Shown here: in pieces, positions 1 through 9,773 of the stretch
Position numbering within the stretch: position 1 is the first letter of the stretch
How the letters are laid out: each line of letters opens with the position of its first letter
Source: Penium margaritaceum
Taxonomy: Eukaryota > Streptophyta > Zygnematophyceae > Desmidiales > Peniaceae
DNA length: 64,000 nucleotides
Direction: 5' to 3'
Assembly: GCA_023375785.1 (NCBI GenBank)
Contig: SZWC01004807.1
Span: 102,350 to 166,349, forward strand
Made by a program: the position numbers and the translations under genes
The notes under the pieces: generated by a model
What the model saw: only the letters and a program-made list of their open reading frames with translations
The model's database searches: none
What the model was told of the DNA's origin: nothing

Positions 1-12
1 AATCAGTGCACG

Positions 13-246
13 CTACGTCGGAGCTAGTGCAAACACCAACAAAGCAAGCGCCTTCTTGTTATGCTTCTTGTACTTGTCTACTTCCTTCGGCATCGTGGTA
101 TCTTGAGGGGCGGTCTTTTTACCGTTGACCAGCTCAAGCAGGCCTTTGTCATCGAGGTAGACCTCAAACTGCAAACTCCACAAAGGGAAGCCGTTACCGT
201 CAAAATTTGAGACGGTGATGATGCTCCCTTGCTCGGTCGTTGCCAT
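13..246 (-). pseudogene. copia gag N-terminal fragment (retrotransposon gag, UBN2/DUF4219-like)
   Basis: Gag forms the virus-like particle of a copia retrotransposon. The protein starts at the ATG at 244-246 and carries the typical copia gag opening: an F-D-G-x-G-F/Y-x-L-W segment followed by a hydrophobic strand and an acidic D-D-K stretch. The gag at 27914-28831 has the same block (FDGTGFSLWKWQF). Reading is cut by an in-frame TAG at 13-15 after 77 residues, far short of a normal gag of about 300 residues. It is therefore either broken here or frameshifted. Family assignment rests on motif likeness only. Confidence 0.6.
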
Positions 247-296
247 GGTGCGCGATAGTAGCGTGAAAGTTGTAGAGCTAGGATCCTTCTAGGCAC

Positions 297-310
297 CTGG
301 GCCCATACCC
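297..310 (-). promoter_or_regulatory. degenerate primer-binding site matching the tRNA-iMet anticodon arm
   Basis: The plus-strand text here resembles GTGGGCCCATAACCC, the anticodon-arm sequence of plant initiator tRNA-Met, with one base missing and one changed. It lies three bases inside the putative LTR border at 314, the same spacing as the better match at 29055-29069. Confidence 0.5.
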
Positions 311-313
311 CTT

Positions 314-1039
314 TGTTGGCACTAGTGGGGGTGGAGATACCCTCAAGGATACCTAGTTCTCACTGATGCACGCTACCAATGTTTGGGACAGCCAATGGAC
401 ACCAATGGTGAAGAGTATGGAGCACAAGGATTACGGATAGGAGTGGGCAGAACACGTTGCATTCAGTAGAATGGATTCTAGCACAGTAACATTACATCAG
501 ATTCTTATAGCATGTGATCTAAGCTTTCCAACGCATCCAAACATGCCTAAATCAGAGCAGTAGAGCCCCTGCTATGACCGTCGAAGTAACCCTCGGAGCC
601 GCCCACCTTGCCTTGCTCGCTAGGCAACGGGAGGCGCTTCGACGATGACCCGTCGGAGCGCCCTTCCTTGCCCAGAAGTCAACGAGAGTTTCACCCTGGT
701 CAAAGAGATCCCTATGGATACTTAATTCATGGCCCCAGTGTATTTGGAGCTCGTTGGAGTCGAACTCGGGTCACTGACGGTGGATCATCCCGCCACCCAT
801 GGCGGGTACCAGATTCCACCCGCCGAACACCCAAACTTAGGGCCAGGCTAACTTTCTCAATTGAGCGACTCAAAGCTCTATCTTGCATGGAAAATTCCAA
901 GAAATCCAAATCTAAAATCAGATAAGGTGTTCATCCACTCCGCAGTGGTCAAACCAGGGACTACAATCAACGGCACTCTGCTACTATTGACATGGTGTGC
1001 CCACCATGTCAACAATAGCAGAGGAAGACTCATCAACCA
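314..1039. other. copia-0 LTR remnant and unassigned sequence
   Basis: No gene is seen. The first part is probably the LTR of copia-0, but its outer edge is unknown. An imperfect hairpin lies at 981-1018 (arms of 17 bp with two mismatches, 4-base loop), just before homology to the B chromovirus starts near 1040. The short open frames here show no family motif. Confidence 0.35.
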
Positions 1040-1458
1040 AGAAGCGACAACCTGTGCAGCAGATACCGCTCAATGTGGCCAAATACTGCATATAGCAAGG
1101 AGCATGTGCGTGGCTTAGACATCTCGAGGCAATGGAGGAAGCAAAAGTGGCAGCAGCTGACTCACTACCCTCATTGGCCTCATCAGCCTCATTGGCATCA
1201 ACAAAGCTTGTGATAGTACCCAAAGAGTTCGCACCACTCATCCAAGAGTTTGCGGACGTCTTCCCTGAAAAACTCCCAAAACCTTACCACCTCAATGGGA
1301 CATTGGCCATTGCATTGAGCTGAAACTGGACAGCCGATCCACATTTCGAGGGGCCTATCAGATGAGCGATCACGAAGTGACCGAGCTGAAAAAGGAGCTC
1401 GACGAGATGCTCGGTCAGGGTTCATCCGTCCATCCACGTCACCGTACGCTACACCTGT
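1040..1458 (+). pseudogene. chromovirus B1, left fragment: protease-RT linker and RT N-terminus
   Basis: This is the upstream piece of a Ty3/gypsy pol gene. It contains the conserved approach to reverse transcriptase (an EFADVFPEKLPK block, then YQMSDHEVTELKKELDEM). The same stretch recurs at 20160-20570 (B2) and 32010-32400 (B3), including the serine/alanine-rich linker coded by 9-bp repeats. The frame is broken near 1280-1330. The piece stops at 1458, where element A is inserted. The RT resumes at 14910 after one copy of the 5-bp target duplication CCTGT, so this and 14910-17543 are two halves of one gene. Its own 5' end (LTR, gag) is missing. Confidence 0.85.
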
Positions 1459-2157
1459 TGTTTCGGGAGGGCCGGTTCGGCCCTCCCACCTCGCTGAAGC
1501 GAGGGGTGGTTGGGCACCACCCCTCGCGTCAGCGAGGGCTGGCCGGCGGCCAGCACTTCGCTGGCCGCCGACCAGCTCGCTACCGGCCGGCTGGACAGCC
1601 GGCGGCCGGCCAAGTGACCGGCCGGCCACCGGCCGGCCAGCCACCAGCCGCCGATCGCGGCCTCAACCCGATCGGTGGCTGAGAGGCCACGAGGGCATCG
1701 AGGGCGAGGCCTCGTGGCCTCGTGCCCTCGCCCCCCCTCGCCCTCCTTGCAAACGAGCAAGAGAGGACGAGGGATAGGGGTAGCGAGGGTGAGGTAAAAA
1801 AAAACTGGCGCGAAATCGCCAGCGTGCCTCGCACGCAACGATTTCGCGCCAGGACGACAAAACATATATCGAAGTTCGTTTACGACGAACTTCGACATAA
1901 AAAAACGAAATAACTCGTGCAAACACACGAGTTTGAGGTAAAAACCCCGGGTTTGGGTCCCAAAACCAGGGGTTTGGTTAAAAACGGAAATGCGCCTCCG
2001 GAGACTCGAAGTATTCGAGTCTCCCTGCTCTGGGTCGTTGATGACGATTGCCCCTCAGTCTTGCGAAGGGGGTAAACCCCTGACGCGGACTGAGAACGCC
2101 ATTCTGCGAAATCCGACGACGACTTCAGAGCAGGAGCTGGAGACTCAGCCCGTTACA
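1459..2157 (+). repeat. 5' LTR of chromovirus A
   Basis: 699 bp, starting TGTTTCGGG and ending CCGTTACA, directly followed by the primer-binding site. It matches 14210-14909 along its whole length. The first half is extremely GC-rich and full of hairpins. The second half holds an 11-bp stem (TCGAAGTTCGT and its complement, about 1869-1895) next to a possible TATA-like CATATATC near 1863. Confidence 0.95.
1465..1537. other. chain of overlapping GC-rich hairpins in the LTR
   Basis: Four perfect stems follow one another. They are 1465-1474/1478-1487 (10 bp), 1489-1495/1498-1504 (7 bp), 1499-1510/1516-1527 (12 bp) and 1522-1527/1532-1537 (6 bp). The second to fourth share arms, so the structures are mutually exclusive. 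The first two and last are unchanged in the 3' LTR; the third loop carries the only nearby substitution. Confidence 0.75.
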
Positions 2158-2698
2158 GTGGTATCCTATGTTGACCTGACCACCCCGAACATCGGCACAT
2201 CGATGTGCACCGCGGCACATCAATGTGACCCCCCCCTCACAGCAGCACATCGGCCACCCCGGTCATCCCGGACTGAGAAACCTCAGATGGGGGGGTTGGT
2301 GGGCAGGGAGAGGGGGTTTGCAACTTGAAAATTTGTAAGCAGTCAATGTATGAGCATCTCATGGTGCTCACAACTCACCAACTCTGTTTGTTACCATGTA
2401 CATCATGTTACAAAGGAATACATTGGACTCTTTGTTCATTTCATTTGTCCCTAGTTTCACATGTTGGCAGCTTGGTTTTCACAACTTGGCAACACATTCT
2501 GGCAGTCACAATTGCATTCTACTATGACAATCATCTTGCTTCAAGCCCCTGACACATGGGCCTCATGCAACGCATGGAAGGAAGCTTAGATTCCCTGGCT
2601 AGCCCCATTCATAACCTAACAGCTCTAGGGAAAGAAATGAAGGCAAATGAGGAGTCTAAATCACGCAATGGAGACATGCAACATGGATAAGCAACGNC

Positions 2699-2725
2699 CC
2701 CCCCCCCCCCCCCCCCCCCCCCCCC
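2699..2725. repeat. homopolymer of about 27 C next to an N
   Basis: An uninterrupted C run directly after an N at 2698, just downstream of the hAT transposase stop. Its true length is uncertain because such runs are poorly sequenced. Confidence 0.8.
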
Positions 2726-2748
2726 AGTCTCCCTCCTCATATGTGCCA

Positions 2749-5700
2749 CTAACGCCCTGCCCTGAGACGCTTGGATCCATTGTTCACTGCCTTGTCAGCA
2801 GGTGCTTCAGTGGCCCGCTTCCCCCTGCCTGTTCCTGCAATAGCAGCCTTAGAGACTGCATCACGAGCAGCCTTAGAGGCTGCTCCACCAGCAGCCTTTG
2901 AGGCTGCTCCACCAGCAGCCTTTGAGGCTGCTCCACCAGCAGCCTTTGAGGATGCTCCACCAGCAGCCTTAGAGGCTGCTCCAGCAGAAACCTTAGAGGC
3001 TGCTCCACCAGCAGCCTTCGAGGCTGCTCCAGCAGAAGCCTTAGAGGCTGCTCCACCAGAAGCCTTGCCACCTGCTGCACTGCGCGCCGTGTTGCTTGCT
3101 GCACTCCGAGCTCTCAGCCCTGCTCCTTTTCCTTTCAGGCTACTGCCAGCATTGCTTGCCACCTTGGAGCTGGAGCCTGGGGCAGAGCCACCCTTTGTGG
3201 CAGGATGCTTACCTGATGCTCCCCTCCCCTCTCCTTCTCCACATTCCCCATCTCCATTCTCCGCTCCTCCTCCACCTGCTGCTTCTGCTTCTTCCAAACC
3301 CTGTCCATTCGCCCATTCCCCTTCATCCTCCTCCTCTCCCCCTTCCTCTTCTGCCACCTCCTCAACCCCACCATCTGCAGCCCCCTCCTCATCTCCGCCA
3401 TCTTCTTCCTCATTCCCATGTGCCCCATCTCCTTCCCCATTCCCCTCCCTTTCATCTCCTTCCTCACCCGCTCCTTCATCTTCTGCAACTTCATCTCCAG
3501 CTCCCTCCTCCTCTCCTTCACCTGTAGCAGCCTCGTTCTCTCCTTCCTCACCCGCATCCTGCTCCCCCCCTTCCTCCTCTTCCCCTCCTGTCCCTTCCTC
3601 TTCTCTAGCCCGACGGCCATGACCACGGCCAGCAATCTGCCCAACCTTCTCAATGAGGGATTCCACATCAGCCCGAGTGCGAACAGTCCTAGCAAATGAG
3701 GGGGGATCTTCACCATGTGCTTCACGGATCTTCTCCTGCTGCTCCACATCTATTGCTTCATTCTCCTCCTGCTCCTCGTCCTCTTCCCCCTCCACCACCA
3801 CCTCCTCCTCGTCTTCCATTTCATCCGAGCTCTGTTCCTCCTCTTCCATCTCCTCCTCCTCGTCTGCCACATCTGGAACAAGTTCCCCATCATCCTCGCT
3901 CTCTGAATCATCCGGGACCAGAAAGTTTGGTGTCTTGCACCGACCCTTGCTTGCTTTGTACTGCCGGCGCAGGCGCACATTGCACCNGACCAGCATCTCC
4001 AAGGTGCTCACTTTCAGTCGGTTACGACGTGCGGTGTGGATCAGCTGGTGTGTCGAGAAGACACGCTCGCAGTCCAAGGAAGAGGCTGGCTGCGCCAGCA
4101 ACTGCATGGCCAGCTCACGCAGGGCGGGCAGGTGAACAAGGTGCAGCGATGCCCACTCAAAGGGCTTGAGCACACCTGTCACCACCTTGGCAACTGCGGC
4201 ATGAGCCTTGTCACTCAGCCGCTTTGTGGTCAGGGGAATGACCTCGGGTGTCACACGGCCAAGCTGGAAGGCCTCAAGCTGGCTCTGCAACTCGTCCCGC
4301 TTCTTCTCAGGAACCTGTGCCTCAACCACTGCAGCCCACGCCTGAACCATCTCCACATCCCCCCCAAGGTCATTCCCAAAATGCAAGGGATGCACTCTTC
4401 GGGCTGCAGCATAGAGGGGACAGCTCATGTCGTTCTTCCACCGCTTCACAAGACGCTGCATTGCAAACTTCACCGGTGCATTGCCCACCGTAGCCGGCTT
4501 CCTGTCCCGGCTTGTCGACAGCGCCTTCAGCTCAGAGGTGCAGTCAAGCAGAGCCTCGTACATCTCCCCTGCCTGTCCTCCTGGAGAGTCTGCCACCCGC
4601 AGTACCTTCACAAGTGGCGTCATGAGGTCTCTCATCTGGCGGACCTGCAGCCAGAAAACTCGCCGGCGGATGAAGCCACGCACAGCCTTCTTCCTTTGCT
4701 TGAAGAGGCTGTCCCTCTGGCTTCCCATTCGTGGTTGACCAGCTTCAGCAAAAATGGACGCATGTCCAACAAACGCTGCAGCATGCTGTGAGCCGATGCG
4801 AAGCGTGTGTCACACTTCTGGATGAGGACCCGGCCGCCCGACGACTGCTTCAGCCACGTGCGGGGCATGTCGTCGTCGGAAAAAATTGACCACCTTCTCA
4901 CAGCGCGACAGAATGGCAGCCCCCCAGTCAGACTTGCCTATGTCCTTGAGGACAAGGTCCAGGTTATGCGCGCAGCAACCCTGCCAAAGCACCGAGGGGT
5001 ACTTGCTCTTCAGGTCCTCTGCCGCACGCTTGTTCACGGCAGTGTTGTCGCAGACGACGCTGACTACGTTCTGCACCCCCACTTCTTCGATGGCTTCCTC
5101 GATCATAGTAGCCATGTGGTCCGCGTTCCTCACTCTGCCGCTAGCATCACGCGAAAACACATGGCAGGGCCCCTTGGCGTTCACCGCCATGTCATTATAG
5201 ATGGGGCGCTGCTGCTGGTCGGCCCACTCATCTACAGCCACCGTGACCCCATAGACAGGCCATCCTTGCTTCAGTGATGCGTCCTCAATAGCCAGCTTAG
5301 CGTCGAGCTTAGGCAGCAAATCACCGACGACTGTGGACCTGCCAGGAAGGCGGAATGTTGTGTTGGTCAGCCTGCCCGTACGCACAACGTCGTTCAACCA
5401 CGGCTCTCTGCAGAAGCTGATTGGCAGAGCGCCGCCACACATCAGCTTCACGATTGACATCTGACAGGCTTGGTTAGCCGCGGCTGCGCAGTATCCCCGC
5501 ATCGACGTCTGCACCATCCCCGCCATTTTGTTGACATCTGCCAGAGGGACTGGCTGCTCCACCAGCTGCCGAGAAAGATCAACCTGCTCGCGCAGGTCTG
5601 CCGCACGCAGCAGAACCTCCCCCTGCTGCTGCATCTGGTCAACAGTGGAACGAGCTGCTGAAAAGGGGTCTGGCACCTCACCAGTAGGCTGGCTTGCTCT

Positions 5701-6324
5701 CTCCAGAGCCTCCTCACGCTGCCTTGTCTCGAAGAGGGAGGTCCATGACACTGGTTTTGCGCTTGTGCCCCATGAGTCACCAAGTCCGTTGTACAGCTGA
5801 GGACAAGCTGGTTTCCAGCTTGCAGGGGGGCGGGGGTAACTCTCGAGACCCAGCACGTCTTGGGCGATGGGGGGCGGATAGGGGCAGCAAGAAATGTTCC
5901 CATTAGGCATGCCAAAATGCCCTTGGATGCGGTCGCATGTGCCACTCTTTGTGACACCACAGCTGCCAAAGTAAAACCCCGGCTTCTTCGATGCTGTCGG
6001 AACAGGCTTGCAGTGCCGAGAGAGGGCGAGTGTCAGTGCATCACCGTGCAGACGACCACATGGTGGCGGCGCAAAATCCGCCTGGGTAAAGCGTACGGCA
6101 GATGCTGCTGATGTTGAGGCAGGGAGGGAGGAGGAGTCCCTGCCTGACGATGCAGTTAGTGCCCTCCTGGGCGGCATGGCTGTAGGAGGCCGCGGGCCTT
6201 GCCCACGGCCAAGTGTAAAACTATGATGAGTCAGAGCTTGCAGTCGTCTTTCTCGGCGTCGATGAGTGACGCTGGGATGGCTGCAGTGTACGAGTCTGGT
6301 GGCGGACGCATGGTGGGAGTCCAC
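2749..6324 (-). pseudogene. hAT transposase (DUF659 plus hAT C-terminal dimerisation domain) with a long acidic and S/K-repeat tail
   Basis: The transposase cuts and pastes the surrounding hAT element. From the N-terminus I see a Cys-rich BED-like finger (around 5990-5880), then a DUF659 RNase H-like core (about 5410-4945; acidic residues in VAVDEWAD and VVCDNTAVN, then CAAHNLDLVL-like CCAHNLDLVLKDIGK). The hAT dimerisation domain follows (about 4160-3980; QLLAQPASSLDCERVFS and HTARRNRL). After it come about 220 residues rich in Glu/Asp, then about ten 8-residue AASKAAGG repeats (2855-3070) and a basic end. Two starts are possible: ATG at 6322-6324 or at 6175-6177. The frame is lost near 4885 and regained near 4730, so the middle is read in another frame. 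An N at 3987 falls in the dimerisation domain. Confidence 0.9.
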
Positions 6325-6996
6325 AGCTCCACAGCCAGTGGATGATGGGAACTTGCGAACCTGTCACTTCGCAAACCCGTGAATTCAAATGTTTGGACCC
6401 AAGTATTCGAAAATCCCTGATTTTGAAAACCACTGATTTCAAAAGTTGGAAAACGTCGTCATGCATGCAATACGAACGATAAATGAAATGTTTCATGTAA
6501 ATGCAATATGATACGTTGAACCGTGAGTTCAACCACGGTTCGTCGACAGAATTATTGAAAGTAGAAACGTGCATGTTGACCTGGCAGTGTCTACATTATC
6601 TCCCCTTCAATGAACATGAATGAGGTGGCCACGTGTATAGCAGAATCACAGGCATTGGACTATTGCATATCAGTCTGTCTACATGCATGCCAGGCTGTTC
6701 AAAGTGAATCCATTCAGAACCACCCAATGGAGGGATGGTGAGGGTGAAATGGCTCATGGATGAGGAAGGTGAGTTGGGATATTGGGAGGGTTCGAGCTGG
6801 ATGCCTCGCAAATAACCCTCTTGCGGTGGTGGGTGCCGGCCGTAGTGGCCCGGTGACGTGTGCAACGTCACGTGCGGGTGTGCCGCACTCGAAAGTTGAA
6901 AACGACCGACCACCGTACATCGCGGGGGCATCGCAGTGGTCCGCTGTGCCGCGGCCGCGGTGATGGGGTCACCTCGGGACCCCGGGTCAACATAGG

Positions 6997-7008
6997 TGGT
7001 ATCAGAGC
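6997..7008 (+). promoter_or_regulatory. primer-binding site of chromovirus A (tRNA-iMet 3' end)
   Basis: TGGTATCAGAGC, a perfect 12-base complement of the plant initiator tRNA-Met 3' end. The first 7 bases are part of the hAT target duplication. The other copy (2159-2165) lies directly after the 5' LTR, so the site is physically split from its LTR by the hAT. Confidence 0.9.
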
Positions 7009-7826
7009 CAGACGACCCTCGCGACTAAGGGTTCGACGGAAACGGCGGCTACGTCAGATATAAAACGCCGCCGGCAGCTGCAAGCAGCGGCAGAAACGCC
7101 AGAAGGGACTACGACATCCATACTTCACGGATTGAAGCGCCGTAAAGTGCGTTGCAGAGCTGAAAAAAAATTCTACTTGGTGGAGCCACTTTCTTCCAGC
7201 CTCTCCACACTTCCAGGGGGCTAGGAGGATTCTTGTGGGGCGGGTTGGGGAGTTCCCACCTCTAAAACCACAAAATCCTCCTCATTTTCAAGGCTCCTTC
7301 AAACCTCCTTCATCCAAAAAATTGGGACAGCGTCCCTCCCCAAGCTTAGGGACTCTCACGACCTGAGAGCACCCTAAAAAGAAGGAGGGTGCCACCTTGG
7401 GGATTTTTGGCGGCTCCTCCAACGACGCCGGCTCAAGGAGGACGCCGCCAAGGGGCGCAAGACGCGCAAAGAAGACTCAAGAGGAGGCCAAGGANAAAAG
7501 TAGTCTTTTGTTCTAGACCTTGTACTTGCTTCTCTTCTTGCTCTTTGTCTTAGTTTTGTGAGCGGTACTCACACCTCTTGTTACTCCCTTGTATTTTGAT
7601 TTTCTGTTTTCCTAGATCCTAGTTGCTACCAAGTGCCGTGAGTCACGGCCTAGGAGGACTAGTTTCTTAACCCACGACCTTGTGCCGACGTGGCGGCCTA
7701 GGAAAATAGAAATATGAATTGAAATTGCCTCACCAATCGTGAGAGCAACGTCTTAGGAGGCGATTCCTCCTCGTTGTGGGGTGATCCTCACAACAAGCTT
7801 CACGTGCTAGTTGCACGAGCGACAAG
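7009..7826 (+). other. untranslated leader of chromovirus A
   Basis: No coding frame is recognised between the primer-binding site and the gag start. It holds one N at 7495. It presumably carries the packaging signals of A, but nothing specific can be pointed to. Confidence 0.6.
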
Positions 7827-9720
7827 ATGGCAAGTGCCAGACCGTCTAGGACCAACAAGGGCAAGGTGGTGACGGCCTCACCACGAGCTCTCGGCGGACT
7901 CCAAGTTTTGGGAGCCGCCGCTACGAGCACGGTTGCCAACCCAAAGGCAACCGTACCGCCAAGGGCAACCCTACCGCCGAAGGCAACCGACGCCAACCTC
8001 GGCAATACCGAGTAGCGTGCGGAGGCGAAAAGGGTGCTTGACGAGCACGTCGACGCGCACGTGGACGACCCCCACGCGACGGACGATGCCATGGAGGAGG
8101 ATCTCCCGGGGGGATACCCCGACGAAGAGCACGACGTCGATGATGGCGAAGGCGACGAGGATCGCGACCATCGCCATCATCGTGCGACGAACTCGAGCCG
8201 ATTGCTCGAGAAGGGCAAGACGCCCGCCGCATCGCCTGAAGCTGCTGATGGCAGCGAGACTGTCGAGAGCAGCAAGGGCGTTGAAAACAGCCACACGGGA
8301 AGTTCCCGCAAGAACGAGCCGGGCGACGTCGCCGCGAAGGCAATTCGCGATGACCGTCGTAGGCTCGCGGAGTTTGCTGCCGAGGCCGCAGGCCGACTCA
8401 AGATCACCACCGGTGGTGGAGATACGGCGCCACTCGGAGGAATGGGGGCGGACCCTCCTTCCTACGATGCGGCCGCAATGGGGCAAGGCAGCGCCCACTC
8501 GAGCGTCGTCGCCGACGACAGTCTCCTCCGAAAGGTGGGNCCAGCTGCAGCGCCTCGCCGCCCATGAGGCAAGCCGCCGATGCAACGACCTCGACAAGGC
8601 GTTGCAGAGCGTGACCCAGGTGCGGATGCAGCAGCAAGTGCAGCGTGCCGCAGCTGCGGAGGCCACTACCGGCGGCAGCGAAAACTTGCCTACCTCGACG
8701 ACTTCAGGGTCCGTCATGAACACGTCCTTCCTCCACAGTGTGGAGATCTTCCAGAAGGGCGTGAAGCTGACCGACTGGCTGAACCGCATGGAGCACGTCC
8801 TACGTGTCCACAAGGCGCCACTCAGTCAGTGGGGCGACCTTGCCACGACGTGGCTTGAAAACAAACTCTTCAAGTACGTGGTCAAGGAGTGGACTGCGCA
8901 GCAGCCGCACCTCGAGTGGCAGCCCATGTCGTGGGAGGCCTTCTGCGCGATCATGCGCAAGAAGTGTACCCAACGTGAGGAGGCGCAACGCGCCTTCCAC
9001 AAGATCAAGGACTTCAGGCAGCTGGGCAGCTCGCTCGAATCCTACTTGAGCGAGTTTACCTCAGTCGTGGAGGAAGCCAAAAGCTTCACCGAGGGCGATG
9101 GCACTCAGATGTTCAAATACCCGGAGTGCATGCTGCTGGAGTACTTGCGTGATGGTCTCACCAGCGAGAAGATGAAGGACAAGACCACCACGACAGCCAC
9201 TGGCCAAGCTTGGACAAGCTGGAGGGCGTTGCGCAACTACATGAGCGAAGTGTATTCGGCGAACCCGAAACATTACTCTGATGCACGGCCGAACGCGCGT
9301 GCACATCAGGGGCGCAACATGCGCGTGGACGCTGCAGGGGCTGGTGGGTCAGCCGGACAGCGAGGCGGGGCCAAGGGCAAGCAGCCTACAAACCCTCCAG
9401 CCAAGAAGGCTAGTGGGCACAAGGGTCCTAACAACAAGCGCAGCCTCGAGAATGATGAGCTGCAGGCGGCGCGTGAGCGTCGCAACGCAGCCTTCCGCGA
9501 AGGGCTCTGCCACAACTGCATGCAACCGAGCCACTTAAGGGTTCAGTGCCCTGAGGCTGCTGGTGGTCAAGAGGCCGCAGCGCTAGCTGCAGTAGCAGCA
9601 CCTCGTGGGGATGGTGCAGGAGGAGGCCGCGGACAAGGCCGTGGACAGGGTCGCGGTCGCGACAATGGGCCCGGCTGTGGTAACGGACAGCGCCGTGGGA
9701 CGGGTTTTCCCCACCCCTGA
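7827..9720 (+). pseudogene. gag of chromovirus A
   Basis: Gag is the capsid/nucleocapsid precursor. I place the start at ATG 7827 because this frame runs through a charged N-terminal region up to the N at 8540. The remainder, from 8541, is in the next frame. It contains the capsid-like gag core (WLENKLFKYVVKEW, then AFHKIKDFRQLGSSLESYLSEF), and a CCHC zinc knuckle CHNCMQPSHLRVQC (C-x2-C-x4-H-x4-C) near 9510-9550. A Gly/Arg-rich RNA-binding end (GRGQGRGQGRGR) follows. A TAG at 8013-8015 interrupts the N-terminal part. The frame change at 8540 coincides with an N and may be an assembly gap. A longer frame from 7933 exists but its first 200 residues look like an out-of-frame reading. Confidence 0.85.
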
Positions 9721-9773
9721 GTGACGTCAGTGGGGACCACTCAGGGGTAAAACTGGATCACGAGTGTGAGTTC

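Larger units (their letters stand above)
1..313 (-). mobile_element. 5' end of a Ty1/copia element (copia-0), running off the left edge
   Basis: On the minus strand, in order, I see a putative LTR end at 314 (the LTR begins TGTTGGC on the plus strand), a primer-binding site, a short leader and the start of a copia gag. The layout matches the 5' end of the copia element at 24176-29839. The rest lies outside the window, and the outer LTR border cannot be fixed because no partner LTR is present. Confidence 0.6.
2166..6995 (-). mobile_element. hAT-superfamily DNA transposon inserted in the primer-binding site of A
   Basis: The 4.83-kb element has perfect 11-bp terminal inverted repeats (CTATGTTGACC at 2166-2176 and its complement at 6985-6995). 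It is flanked by a perfect 8-bp target duplication GTGGTATC (2158-2165 and 6996-7003). Eight-base duplications are the hallmark of hAT transposases, and the single gene inside encodes a hAT transposase. Subterminal DNA holds short repeats of GCACATCG, including a 14-bp palindrome at 2195-2208. The duplication lies within the tRNA-iMet primer-binding site, so the insertion splits A's LTR from its leader. Confidence 0.95.

Noticed and set aside
725-830. Possible tRNA-like T-arm (GAGTTCGACTC on the minus strand) hinting at a SINE
   Set aside because: No A box, no cloverleaf and no A tail; the match is too short.
1132-1323. Serine/alanine-rich short protein
   Set aside because: Part of the decayed B1 pol linker, shared with B2 and B3, not a separate gene.
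2771-3622. 283-codon plus-strand frame rich in Ala/Pro/Ser
   Set aside because: Shadow of the repetitive acidic and S/K tail of the hAT transposase on the other strand.
7933-8539. Extended N-terminus of the 595-codon gag frame
   Set aside because: The Arg/Thr-rich reading is an off-frame version of the acidic gag N-terminus starting at 7827; the switch falls at the N at 8540.
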